In this document: in pieces, positions 36,574 to 47,457 of the stretch
Layout of the letters: each line of letters opens with the position of its first letter
How positions within the stretch are numbered: position 1 is the first letter of the stretch
Source: Chrysoporthe austroafricana
Taxonomy: Eukaryota; Ascomycota; Sordariomycetes; Diaporthales; Cryphonectriaceae
Reading direction: 5' to 3'
NCBI GenBank assembly: GCA_001051155.2
Contig: JYIP02000002.1
Span: 131,583 to 195,582, forward strand
Length of the DNA stretch: 64,000 bases
Notes under the pieces: generated by a model
The model's input: only the letters and a program-made list of their open reading frames with translations
The model's database searches: none
What the model was told of the DNA's origin: nothing
Program-made: the position numbers and the translations under genes

Positions 36574-37883
36574 CTACTCCGGCAGCAGGTTGCCCTTGAC
36601 GGCAAACATCTTGGCGCTGATGTTGGCCGTGAACCCGTCCAGCTGGCGGCTGTACTGCTCCACCTGCCTCGCGTTCAGCATGCCCTCCAGGCGGCTGGGC
36701 TCCGGCGGCAGCTTGAACAGCCGCTGCCACTCGTCCTCGGGCAGCAGCGGCTGCTTGGCCGCCGCCCGCGACGCGTTCTCCGCCTTGCGCTTGGCCTGCC
36801 ACGCCGTGATCTTGGTCTGCTCGCGCGCCAGCTGCCGCTGGTAGTACTGGTGGTTGTTGAGGTCCGTGTAGTGCGACTCGACGCTGTCCAGGAGCAGGTC
36901 GCACGTCTTCTCCAGGAACGGGTCGATCGACAGGTCCAGCGTGTCCAGCGACGGGTACGGCGGGATCTGCACCGGCGCCCGCTCGATGTCGGCCAGCGAC
37001 GACGGCAGCGGCACGTCCGGGTCGGCCGGCGGCGCCGCCAGCTGGTGCAGGAACGAGGTCAGGAGGTGCGAGTTGTGGATGCTGACCGGCAGCTCGGCCA
37101 GCACGTCCCGGTACGTGAGCTTGGACTTCTGCAGGCTGTCGGTGGTGAACCGGCCCTCCTTGTACGCCGCCATGAAGGCGGCCGACAGCCGGAACGCGCG
37201 CAGGCTCAGGGAGCCCTGCGACGAGCGGCTGACGTCGTGGACGAGGGCGACGGCGTTGGCATTCTCGCGCTGGTAGTGGTACTGGTTCTCGACGAAGCCC
37301 AGGTTGATGAAGTTGCCCATGGTGGCGCTGGTGTACCAGCCGACGTTGTTGGCGTCGACGTTGACCTCCTTGAGGTGCCGTATCATCTCGTTCTGGTAGG
37401 TGATGTTGGCCTTGGCGCGGGGCGCCGCCGCCGCGAGGCTGGAGGCGTCGTTCTGGTGCGAGTCGGCGCTGGCGACGTCGACGGTGGGGAAGGGGAAGGT
37501 GTTGGTGACCTCGAGGAGGCCGCCGTTGTCCATGCCGACCAGGGAGCCGGTGGCGGTCGTGGGGAAGCTGGTGGAGGAGTGCTTGGTGATCTTCATGACG
37601 ACCTGGCGCCGCGGCGAGAGAGTACGATGTCAGCCATCACGCACGATGTGTCCTGTCCACCCACTGCCATCTAGCCCACACACACACACACACACACCCA
37701 GCCACGCGTGGCCTCCCTCCCCGACAGCAGACACGGGCGTCCTGAGGTCGAGGAGGTCGGGGGAGGAGGTGGGGCGGGCGGCGGGACCTGGGGGGGGGGG
37801 ATAAAGGAAAATGGGTGTCGCTGTCATACCAGGGCTTCGACCTGCACCGACCTGACGGGCTCTTCCTTCTTTGCGTCCGCCAT
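36574..37883 (-). CDS. Translation initiation factor eIF3 subunit h
   Basis: MPN-domain subunit of eIF3, acting in the cytosol in initiation and re-initiation. Exon 1 (37883-37830) encodes 18 residues, [18 protein letters not shown]. Exon 2 (37602-36574) continues with [39 protein letters not shown], the start of the MPN domain, for 360 residues in total. The segment [16 protein letters not shown] occupies the position of the JAMM motif but lacks the HxH metal ligands, as in other eIF3h proteins, so it is non-catalytic. The C-terminal half is helical and charged ([20 protein letters not shown]). The 227-nt intron contains a CA run (37677-37696) and a G run of 10 near 37791-37800. Confidence 0.93.
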
Positions 37884-39207
37884 CTCTGCGGATGATCAGC
37901 CTTTTCTCTGGGTCTCCGTGTGTTCCTTCAAAGAGGACGTGTCGAGGCGCAAGAGCGGGCGGATAGGGAGGGGTCCTTGGACGGCGGCGACGTAGGGTGC
38001 CAGGTGGTTGTTGGGTGGGAGACGGGGCCGTCGCAATGAAGTTTTTTGAGGTTTTGGTGCGGCGTGTTTGGTGGGGCCCCAGGCACAAAGCGGGCAGACC
38101 CTGATTGGCTGCCGGTGCTCGGTACTATGTGAGTTTACTGGTCCGCCCTTGTGCTGAGTACTTAGTGGGTGAGTACTGACCTGAACGCACTGACTGCACT
38201 GACTGCACTGACTGCCCAGGGGCGCCAGGGAGGGGTCTGCTGGCGCCCACGCGCCCTTCTGGAGGGGCAGCTGGGGCGGCAGGGATCCCCTCAGTGTGTC
38301 CCACGCAGCGCCGTGAGGCCCCTGAGGATGACAGATCATCAGATAGTAAACCCCGGGGCCATGGGGCATTGAAGAAGCCTGCTGAAGAAAGTAATTATTG
38401 TTGTTTTTTTGTTTTTGTTTTTTTCTTTCTTTTTTTTTCACTCTCTTGAATTCTTTTCTCAATTTTTTCCCTCTGCATCTATACGTAGTCATGAGCAAGT
38501 CTGAGCGCGCTCTTTTCAGGGGGCCCGTGGGCGGGTGGTGTACTTGGGGGGTACCGCGCTGAACCGCGCTGGGTCGTGGGTGGGGCTGGCAGGCTGACAC
38601 CTGAGTAGGTACGCACTGGTACGGACTACAGACGTGCTGCTGCCAGTAATTGGATTATCACCAGAAGGCATCCCACCACACCCCCCCTAACCCCCCCCCC
38701 CAAAATCGTCCTTATCCCACTCTCATCCCACGGCTCCCCCACGCCAGTGTTGATCCAGAAACACTCTTAAATCAACCTCACCCATCCACCGGGCGAACGA
38801 GCCTCCACCCCAATCCCTCACCTCATTATTCCTCCTCCTCGCCTGCTTCACATCTGCCCTTGTCGCTCTGCTTCGCACCTCGCGTGACCAGACGGGCGTG
38901 CGTGGGCTCGAGGCCTCGGCTGTGGGCCCAGCACATGTGAACTATCCAGCACAACGGTGCTGCGCATATATTTTATTCTGCCTACTACTACTGGAGATCT
39001 GACCGTCTGTCTGGGCCTCGTGACCTCTTTTCTCCGGCCCGTCCACCTTTTCGAACGCCTCGCCACGCATACCAAGGGTTAAGAAATGCCGGTAAGAAGA
39101 AAACCACAGACAACAGCAAGCCCACTGGCCAGCCAGCCAGGACCAAAAAAAAAAAAAAAAAAAGGAAAGAAAAACACAAATAAATAAATAACCAGACGGC
39201 CTCCTGT
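37884..39207. other. Spacer between eIF3h and UPF0643 genes
   Basis: Contains the eIF3h promoter and the UPF0643 3' region. A CTGACTGCA-type 9-10-bp repeat lies at 38187-38217, a T-rich tract at 38400-38440, and an A run at 39147-39163. No gene seen. Confidence 0.5.
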
Positions 39208-39980
39208 CTACGCCCACCCGACAATCTCCCAGCTCGACACGCCCTCGTCGATGACGAGCCGGTGCTGGTCGATCTTCCACTCCGAATACATCGAGCGCGC
39301 CGCCGCCGCCGCCCGCCGGTGGTCAGGCCCCACGCTCCCCTTCCTGGCGTCCTCCTGCGACCTCCAGATGCACGTCGCCAGGTTGCGCAGCTCCTGGTTG
39401 GGCGTGCCGAACCAGTACCTGTCAAGTGACAAAGAGTCAGCATGTTCTCTTCCGGGGCCAGGGACGGGGCCACCACTCACTTCAGGAATCCGCCGCTGGC
39501 CATGGCCTCGGCGTGCGCCGCCTTGTCGAGCGCTCCCAGGTCTGGGTAGGCAGTGGTCGGCTTGATCTGCGAGCGGAACGCGACGACGTACCACGACGCC
39601 GCCCTGAAGCTGTGCCGTCTCGCCGTCGCCAGCGCGCGCACGCGCCGGATCACCTCGTCCCAGTTGAACGCCTCGGCGTACGGCGCAGTGGCATAGTCAT
39701 CCCGCACCGGCGCCATCCCGGCCAGGGCCTCGCTCAGGATCTGGCCCTCCGCGTCCAGCGTCTCGAGGTCGAGGAGGTGCTCCTGCTCCGTGTACGGAGA
39801 CGCCACCAGGTAGCGCTGGGAGCTCGAGGGCGCGGGCGCGGCAGCCTTCTCGTCCAGGACGAACTCCTCTTCCGTCACCACGGCTGCTGTCTTGCCCCAC
39901 GCCACAGCGTCTGTGGTTCCGGTGGCACACAGGTTAGCCATGGCTGCAGCGTACGCTTCGGAGGAAGGCGGTTGGCTCAA
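39208..39980 (-). CDS. UPF0643 family protein
   Basis: Conserved fungal protein of unknown function, of the family typified by fission yeast PB2B2.08. Exons 39980-39481 and 39418-39208 give 236 residues. The C-terminal signature is formed across the intron: GGFLK/YWFGTPNQELRNLATCIWRSQEDA, then AARSMYSEWKIDQHRLVI and a final WEIVGW. The N-terminal 40 residues are poorly conserved and Ala-rich. No membrane segment or signal peptide is evident. The start at 39980 is the first Met of the frame; a later Met (MANLC) near 39941 is possible. No functional context comes from neighbours. Confidence 0.72.
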
Positions 39981-41454
39981 TGCAGAGTGGAGGAGGGGGG
40001 TCGATGTCCAGCCTCGCGGGTGCTAGACGTCTTGACAAGATTTTCTGAGGGCCCGCGCCTTGTCGAGGCTACTATCCGACTGCGACTCTCTGGCTTGGGG
40101 CCTCGCTCCTGGCTGGCTACTTATCTGGTGGCGTGAGGTTTGTTCTTCTCCCTTTTTTGACTCTGCAGGAAACTTTGGTGTCGCTTTCAAGGAGAGGGGT
40201 CCGCACGTCAGTCAGTGTGTGGTGTCAAGGCCTACGGCATTAAAGGTAAGGATGGTGGCGACCCCCCCTGGGCGCTCTGAGGACATGCGACACAGAAATG
40301 GCGAGCTCGGCTGATCTCAGGTCGGCCGGAGACCAAGAGGACATGACACGCCTGGGACGATATTAAAGCATGTAGCCGTCGGTACAAGGATCCAGACGCC
40401 TGAGTCGATATCTAAGGGCTTATCTCCAAGCCCGCAGGTAATCTGCTATCGGTGAGTTTTTCGCCCATTGTCTATCTCCCTGACCAGATAGATATCTGCC
40501 GTGTACGTGCGCATCACGGCTGCAACATTATCGCGACCTGGGACTCGCTGGGGAACTCGTGGCGCCTCCTCGCCCGCCCGCGAGGTACCTGGCCTTCCCG
40601 CCGACGCCGTCTGCACAAGCTTCGACTTAGCGCTTGACATTGCTCTCTGGCGGCGCAGATGGCGCCATAGGCCGTCTGCCGCTCCCGTCCTGGGCAGTGC
40701 CTTTTTTTTTTTTTCTTTTTCTTTATTGCCTGGGCGTCGGCCCGGCCGCTTTTGAGCATCCCAGGCTTACTTACCCACATGAGCGCGCACACTGAGTCGT
40801 ACGTCGCTCATTATTCAGGGCCGTCTCTCGTAAGTCCCCGGGGGACCGTGGTACTCACCGCTCGTGTTCTCACATGCCAGGAGACGGCCCACACCGCCCG
40901 CCCCAAGACACCCTGCCGCATGCTCTAGCCAAGTGTGTTATCCCCCTCTCGACGCCGAATCAAGTGCGCAGGACCGCCTGCGATGCGAAGTACGGGCTGG
41001 ATATCTGATATGGCCGGGTATTGGGATTGGCCCTCGTTGCGGCAAACGCCGCGTTGATCTCTGCGGATCTCTGCAGTGGGATCGCACATGCGGAGGGGCG
41101 CAGGGGTGGGATTTCCCACGGATTTACTCTGGCCATGCGAGAGAGCACATGGCAAATCAGCAAAACCACACAGGTCCGATGCGACAGCTGCAGCATCCTG
41201 GAGCGCCCCGGCGCGGAGGCGCCGCTTATGCTGCCATTTCGAAGTTTGATACGGGTCCCATCACGGTCCTCTGGCCGTCGTCCGAGACTACGGATAAGCG
41301 GGCCACGCAACAAGTTCATTTGCGGATGCAGGTTGTATTAAGCCGGGGGAGCATCGGTGGGATGCGTCCGGTCTCGGGATTTCTCATCTCCTCGGCACAA
41401 TGGGCTGGGGATCTCCTGGTTCTGGCTACATGCAAGCGGCCCCAGCTGGGCTGA
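39981..41454. other. Gene-free spacer
   Basis: About 1.5 kb between two minus-strand genes: the UPF0643 promoter on the left and the carrier 3' region on the right. A frame at 40864-41454 (+) has no recognisable domain. A T run at 40702-40713. Nothing else seen. Confidence 0.45.
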
Positions 41455-43017
41455 TCACAAGCCCTCGTCCTCATCGGCTGTGCCTTTCAACCATACTTTG
41501 GCGACTTCATATGTGCCGAGATAGAGCCCGCTGCCAATGGCAGTCCATCCAGCCCGGAGGAGACCGCCCCTGAACAGGCCCCGGATGCCTCGTTCCCGGT
41601 ACACAAGGCGGGCGACCTGCAGGCCGCTCATCTGCTGCCGCCCTGGTGCCTCTTGAGCCTGCCCCTGGGCGATGTGCCTGGTCGCCTCCCCCGCCTGGGA
41701 TCCGGATCCCGGAGGTCGCCGCCCGTGCTTCCCGACCGGGGCAGCCCCCTCCTCCCCGGCAGAGAGCATCATGCGGGTCTTGACCACATCCGTGGGCGTC
41801 GTGATCCCCGCCGCGACGGCCCCGGACGCGGCCGCGCTCGCCCCGTTGACGCAGGCCGTCTCGAGCAGCCCGCGCGCCAGGGCCCCCTCCTCGATCCTCC
41901 TCTCGCCGCCGCCCACCCCTCCCGACCCGTCCCGGACGGTGGCGTCCGTCCGGCGGTCCCGCCGCTCCCAGATGCGCCGCCGCACCGCCTCGAAGATGGG
42001 GAACTGGATCGCCGTGAAGGGCAGGTTGCGGGCCGCCAGGGCCGTGTAGCCCGTCAGCAGGCGGTGCGCGGCGCCCGCGGCCCCGCCGGAATGGGACACC
42101 ATGCGCAGCGCCTGGACCGAGGTGCTGTTCCTCCACCCGCCCGCGCTGCTGCCGCGGCTGGGGTCCGAGCGGATCATCTGGGCGTTCTGCTTGATGACCT
42201 CAGCGGGCGTGAGGACGAGGCACGATGCCAGCTCCGCGGTGCCCGAGGCCAGGGAGTGGATGAGCGGCGTGGGCACGGCGAGTCCATCGGGGAGGGGGAC
42301 CCGCGTGAAGAGGGCGGCGTAGAAGGTCTTGGTGGCCTCGTAGGTCGTGAAGAAGATGCCGGCTGCGGGGAGACGTCAGCGGGTGCGTTCTGGTCCTCGT
42401 CAGGAGCCTCAGACCGGGCCAGGGCGGCTACTCACCGGCCGGAAGGGTGGCTACGATGACGCTCCCTACCCCCTGGTAGAGCCCCCGGAAGACGGCAGCC
42501 CGGGACGGGTTGGCGGCGCCGGGTTTCGTGAAGGTCTTGAGGTAGTCCTGGCTCTGATACCGGGTCTTGATGGTGTCAAGGGGATAGATGAGCAGGTCGA
42601 TCGTGAAGGCAGCGGCTGCGCCTGCCTGCAATCCAAACGAAGGGTCAGCCTCTATTGCTTCACTCCAGACATTGATCGACGACAGTGCGGTTTCGCCGAA
42701 ACGTCGTTCTATGTAGCACATTCGCCATAGATGCTTCAAGTGTCCCAGGGTGCCCAGCTCGAGGCCGCAGCCCGACTACGGCCACCATGTCTCGCACTCG
42801 AGCCCAGACACGCATCGCCGCACCAAGTGACGAGCTCGGATGGGACGTATCATGCCCGAGCAGCTTCTGGCGACAGGTCAATGGTGTTGCTGAGACTGAT
42901 CTCCCCAAGATTTCGTGCAGAGCACGCCTCCAGATCTGACGTTCCGAACACACGAGGCAGACAGTGCGTGATCCCAGATCGACTTACCAATACGATGTCC
43001 GTATTTGAGTTGCTCAT
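41455..43017 (-). CDS. Mitochondrial S-adenosylmethionine carrier (Pet8/SLC25A26-like)
   Basis: Inner-membrane mitochondrial carrier, most like the SAM carriers that bring S-adenosylmethionine into the matrix in exchange for S-adenosylhomocysteine. Exons 43017-42988 (only MSNSNTDIVL), 42625-42436 and 42362-41455 give 375 residues. The three carrier signatures are PLDTIK (25-30), PAEVIK (126-131) and PTDVVK (263-268). The Glu in the second, followed by KQ, is also found in human SAMC (PSEVVKQ). Other matches are AGAAAAFTIDLLIYPLD and LPFTAIQFPIFE. An Arg/Gly-rich insert (RDGSGGVGGGERR) and a 40-residue matrix loop after PTDVVK make it longer than the usual 280-320. Intron 1 is 362 nt, long for this locus. 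Confidence 0.83.
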
Positions 43018-43257
43018 CTCATGATAACCATAAAGATAACACGCAGAAGGAGAGGGAATCACTGCGTGGAGGGTCCCATGCCAGGTTCCAACCACGACGA
43101 GAGTTCGTGGGCATGCAGCCATTCTATGACATCAGCGTTCCGGTTGGTTAATTAATCCATAAAAGAACTGCCTTAGTCATCACACCCGTCTCCTGATATT
43201 GCTCGTCTCCAGATGCCTCTACATACATGGCTTCTGCTTCTCAGGCTTAGAACTTAG

Positions 43258-43306
<49 letters not shown>

Positions 43307-43509
43307 CATGCTCTTTAGCGACGCAAGGTTCTCGCGTCCGTATTCTGTTGCAGCAGGAGCTGAATCAGGTGTGACCAACAACACAAATCAACGACCACCA
43401 TTCGAGGGTATCCTGTTATCCGGTCCACACCACCAGAGAGAGACCTCCACCGCCATACCTAACCAGCTAATTACAGTATCAGTAATGGATAAATACAGAC
43501 GAGTTCACG
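43018..43509. other. Spacer with (GA)n microsatellite
   Basis: Carrier promoter and PEBP 3' region. A GA dinucleotide run lies at 43261-43304. No gene. Confidence 0.55.
43261..43304. repeat. (GA)n microsatellite
   Basis: About 21 GA units, downstream of the PEBP gene. Confidence 0.9.
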
Positions 43510-44113
43510 CTAGTTGCTGTTGAAGTAGTTAGCAGCCAGGACCTCTCCCAGTCCCAGCTTCTTCTCCCAGTCGTCCAGGCTGGCCCACATCCGGCTCAGG
43601 TTCCCCAGGGGCTTGCCGCCTGCAGGCGCAAACTGCTTGGCGTCGAGGCCCTCGGGCTGCTCGTACAGGAAGAAGCTGTACCGGTGCGGCGAGCTGCCGG
43701 GAGGGGGTGCGGGCCCGATGTAGTTGGCGATGAAGGGCTCTGCAGGCTCGAGGGGTCCCGAGGGAGAGGACGACTTCATCCCCGGCTGGACCCAGTGCAG
43801 GATCGGACCGAGCACGCCAAAGGAGGGAAACGGGGCGTCGAGGTCCAGGCTGATGACCACGTAGCTCTGGGAGGCCGACGCGCCGCTGTAGGTGAGCTGC
43901 GGCGGCGACTGGGCGTCTGGACGAGGGCGGTTCAGTGAGACCAGGCTTGGGACCAGTCGGGGCCATGAGCGCGCTGACGAGGGACTTACCAGCACGTGGG
44001 ACATATTGCCCGGGTGAGCTGATCGTATGGGCCCCAATCGTCAGTCCCAGCACCTTGGAGGGGTCATTCTTGATGAGCCCGAGGGCCCTCTCGACGTTCG
44101 TGTTGGATGGCAT
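43510..44113 (-). CDS. Phosphatidylethanolamine-binding protein (PEBP / carboxypeptidase Y inhibitor-like)
   Basis: Small soluble PEBP-fold protein. Relatives bind anionic ligands and inhibit proteases (yeast Tfs1) or modulate signalling. Exons 44113-43990 and 43916-43510 give 176 residues, the normal family size. The ligand pocket motifs are visible: SLDLDAPFPSFG (DxDAP, residues 66-70), LHWVQPGM, YIGPAPPPGSSPHRYSFFLYEQP with the PHR triplet at 118-120. There is no signal peptide at the N-terminus (MPSNTNVERALGLIKNDPSK), so it is probably cytosolic. The 73-nt intron joins VPRA to DAQSPPQLTYSG. Physiological partner unknown. Confidence 0.9.
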
Positions 44114-44759
44114 GATGGCTTCACTGCACGAGCGTCAACAAATCATCCGAATGTCGGGATGGTCTAACGACATGCGATGTCGTAAACTTTCTCGCACCGG
44201 ACAAGTCAGACCCACATGCTGTGAGAATGACGGCGCTCTTTTAACGCCAGCGTCTCCGGACTTTACCGTCGATGCGTGGGGCTAAAGTCCGCGCATGAAG
44301 GCAACGGCACGAAGCTAGTGTGGCAATACCGGAAACAATCATAATTGCGTCACGTAGTCTCTGCCCATTCATCTGCTGCCTGAACGTCACCAGGTCGACG
44401 GAAGGCTTGCTCACGAAGCGCCGACAGCATCCCCACTGTGAGGCTCACGGGGCTAAGGTTACAATTACGGTCTGCGTTTCTGAAGAAGGAAAACCGAGTC
44501 TCCTGTTGACCTTGGCTGCTATGATCCTAGATCTAAGAGCAGGATGAGTGGGTAGCCCAGACATCCCTTGAACACCTTCCTACAGACTCGACAAGTGTTT
44601 TCCTCAACTCAGCCACCGGTACGCCGTCTCAAAGACATGCCCCCCCCCCCCGCCATGACAAACCCGTCGACCATGACCGTTTAGTTTCCATGTATCAAAT
44701 GCTCAGAGCCATTGTCGTACCTTAAGTGCATGAAAAGCCTCCCTAGGCTGGCGATCCGC
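44114..44759. other. Spacer upstream of PEBP
   Basis: PEBP promoter and 3' side of the hypothetical gene. A C run of 11 lies at 44641-44651. No gene seen. Confidence 0.5.
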
Positions 44760-45354
44760 CTAGATACCCAGGCCCATGAAGACCACAGAAACGAGGTCCC
44801 AGGCGAAACCACCAACGGCGCTGGCGCCGTCGTACATGATAACCAGAAATCCGACCGCAGCGGACCCGTAGGTCACGTTTGCAATGGCCGCGTCCGTCCA
44901 GGTAACAGCAGCCGCCTGCTCAGGCTCCTGGGCGCTTCCCGCGAGAGAGCCAGGGATCGGCATGCTTCCTGTGTTGGACATGACAGGGAACCGCGCATTC
45001 AGGGTGTCGGGGACATCATCGAACAAGTCTTGCATGATGAGGCAATCGTCGGCCTTGTCGACGTTGCCGCTCTCGTTGGTAATCTCAGGAGTCGCGGTAA
45101 CGCTGCTGTCGTCAGCGTTGATGTCGGACTCGTGGATGAGGTGCTGCCCCTTCTCGACCTTCTCCTTGGTGTCCTGCTTGTCAAAGAGGCGTCAGTCATA
45201 CCAAAAGCAGCCCCGAGACACTGTATCACACGGTGTCCTTCATGGAGAGTTATGACTAACGTACCTTGGGGCTGGTGACGCTCCCCTGCCGGTAAGAACC
45301 GCGGCTGCCGTTGTCGCGTGCCATCGTTGCTGTGTCCGTTGATGGTTTTGTCAT
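44760..45354 (-). CDS. Hypothetical protein with hydrophobic C-terminus
   Basis: I do not recognise this gene. Two exons, 45354-45265 (30 codons, CCCAAG/GTACGT donor) and about 45176-44760, would give 168 residues. The joined product has a polar, basic N-terminus (SRGSYRQGS), an acidic middle (ESDINADDSS, then MQDLFDDVPDTL) and a Gly/Ala/Val-rich end (VTYGSAAVGFLVIMYDG, then WDLVSVVFMGLGI) that could contain one or two weak membrane segments. Both exons have consistent frame and typical splice sites, which is the only support. The acceptor could also be 45173. Three phased palindromes lie directly upstream of the start codon. A second Met at 45324 is an alternative start. Confidence 0.42.
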
Positions 45355-46549
45355 CTAGGATGAGAGTGTTTGCAGACCAGTGACTGAAGAAGTCACTGTG
45401 ATGAATAAGAGCTGATGATTAGTGACTGAAGAAGTCACTGCGATGGGGAAGGGTTGGTTGCCAGTGACTGAAGGAGTCACTGTGATGAGAAGGGGTAGAT
45501 GAAGTGGTTTGGAAGGTCTCGGAAGTGAATACCAAGTCGAAGAGACAGTGGCAGGTGGATGGGCAAGAGTGTCCAGTGCCTGCCCACAATTCGACCAGTA
45601 CCATAGGCACAAAAATCAACATCGAGTTTTGAAGACCCCATGGCTGACATCTTCAGGGTTGCTGTCGTCGTAGGGTTGACCATGAAACTAGGTCTACTAA
45701 AGCGGGCATCCCTGGTGATTCCCAAGGTGCCCTGCGAGCTCACAATATGCATCAGCCTGGGGGATGATGGGTCTAACCCCTAGCCAGCCCGGCTTTGATG
45801 AACTAGACAAAGCCAGCTTGATAAGGGGAAGCCAGAGGACTTCACCTGTGACTGTTATGATGAGACAAGAGTCTGCACTGCCAGGAGGCCAGACCAATAC
45901 CAGACAATATGCAGAAGGTCAGAGTCCGCCAGAAGCTCCTTCCTGACCCTGTACAAGAATCAACTCTATTTTCTGGGTACGTCTTAATGCTTCATTATAT
46001 GTTTCCCTTGTCATTTCTGCTTTACAACCGAACGCCCAGGGACGGACGACAAAGCGTGGATGCTAAGTACACTTGGAAATGTAGTACGCAGATGTTCGTC
46101 CCCTTTCTATGCCTGTTTATGTGGAGAGAAAGTCATATTCCGATGGCGGATTATAGAGGAAGTTCCGGCTAGGCGGCCAGATAAGTGTGCAATGAAAGAG
46201 GGGAGGCCAAAGGAAAGATGGGCAAGTAGTGAGGTCCTAATAAGAGCTCGCTGTCTCTTGAGCAGGCGATAAGACATCCTTTGGACGGGCAGTGGCTGTT
46301 CTCAAAGACCCAATGCAGCAAAAGGCAGTTGGGGCTATATTAATGGTTTAGCAACATGCTCTTAACTATAAGCCAGGCAGCCTATCTTTAGCCATCTCTT
46401 ATGAGCATCACATAAATTGATATATGTCTCGATTGCTTTTTCTTTTGCGGGACATGTATGCTAATCAACAATAATATTCTGATCACACTGTTACGGATTA
46501 CTGGAGAAGTCTCTGAGAAATCTCTGTTAACTATATCGTGTGCGGTCTT
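45355..46549. other. AT-richer spacer with palindrome array
   Basis: Base composition drops relative to the flanking genes. The left end holds the 42-bp palindrome array. The rest has only short broken frames on both strands, possibly remnants of older coding sequence; I could not identify any. Confidence 0.45.
45378..45482. promoter_or_regulatory. Three palindromes at 42-bp period upstream of a hypothetical gene
   Basis: Three copies of AGTGACT, a 5-nt spacer (GAAGA or GAAGG) and AGTCACT, at 45379-45397, 45421-45439 and 45463-45481. Copies 1 and 3 have one extra matching pair (C...G). Each is followed by TG(T/C)GATG. The repeat period is exactly 42 bp, which is four turns of B-DNA, so all three sites face the same side. 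Their centres lie about 34, 76 and 118 bp upstream of the ATG at 45354 (minus strand). This looks like an operator array for a dimeric regulator. It is a prediction from sequence only; a 14-residue coding repeat in the minus-strand frame 45355-45612 is the alternative. Confidence 0.5.
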
Positions 46550-46756
46550 CTAGCAAGTACTCACGAAGGAAATCAGTGTACTAGCACAATCCTCCGAAAT
46601 ACTAAATAATGAGTTCAGTTCACTTGTTGCGCTGAAACTACCAATGACTATTGACGCCAATCCAACACTTCCCTTGGTATTAGCAGCTTGTTTCTTTGCT
46701 CTTCTGCCTTCTAGCTCCTTCAGCCCAGAAACTCGTTCGCGAAGGGTAGCTGCCAT
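46550..46756 (-). CDS. Possible first exon of a small hypothetical gene
   Basis: A Met-initiated frame of 68 codons, with a GTGAGT donor after codon 64 (donor at 46564). Joining it to the acceptor after a GTTAACAG branch-like sequence (near 46526) would add only about ten residues. The product starts MAATLRERVSGLKELEGRRAKKQ, a basic helix, followed by a mildly hydrophobic, Ser-rich stretch (VGLASIVIGSFSATSEL). I do not recognise a family. It lies in AT-richer DNA and could be a relic. Confidence 0.25.
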   Translation of the reverse strand: MAATLRERVSGLKELEGRRAKKQAANTKGSVGLASIVIGSFSATSELNSLFSISEDCASTLISFVSTC

Positions 46757-47457
46757 CGAGGAGGAGTGGCAGGGTGGCAGGAGGCAGAAGGCTGAATGCT
46801 ACGTAGCAAACTAGGCGAAGCATGCGCTAAGGCGTCTCGAGACTGTCTGGGTAGCTAGGTCGGCATACTCAGCCTAGGTATTAGTGGTAACTCGCGACCC
46901 CCCCCCCCGTTCTCCACCGACGTCAATATTTTGTGCCCTTGAGTATATCCATGGTGCGAGCGATGCTTGACATAGCGACGAGCTTGCGCTGGGAGTTATA
47001 TTTTGATTTGGTGTGAGACACATTTTTACCGATGCATGTGTTTTTCTCCATACCTAGTCTCACATGCAGAACATTTGGTACGAGACTCGAGAAATGTGAA
47101 AATCGATCGCATTATTGACTATGAATTCATCCATTTTGGTATGCCCGAGCCTAGTGCGAGAAATGCAGCGCAGGGCAGGTGGCGACAGGCCTACAGTATG
47201 CGCGACGGTATCAAGTTCATCAAGTCCATATCCACTGTGCCATCCCACCAACGAAAGATCACATGCCACGGTCCCGTGCTGGAAAGAACAAACCAAATAA
47301 TCTTCTCTCCACGCCTATCCATAACACCGATGAGGCTGCTCTCCTCCAACCCAAATCACACACTGCCGAAACCCAGCGGGTCGGGCCGATTCGTCATGGC
47401 GAGAGGGTCCAAGCTTTAGCTTCCGATCCAGCTTGCAGTACAAGAGGCATCAACTTC
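46757..47457. other. Spacer
   Basis: Upstream of the putative small exon and downstream of the Ish1-repeat gene. A C run of 11 at 46899-46909. No gene seen. Confidence 0.5.

Noticed and set aside
40864..41454. 196-codon plus-strand frame between UPF0643 and the SAM carrier
   Set aside because: No domain, no splice support, and random-looking composition.
45378..45482. Short array of repeats as a CRISPR
   Set aside because: Only three units, palindromes with short diverged spacers in a eukaryotic genome, and no cas genes.
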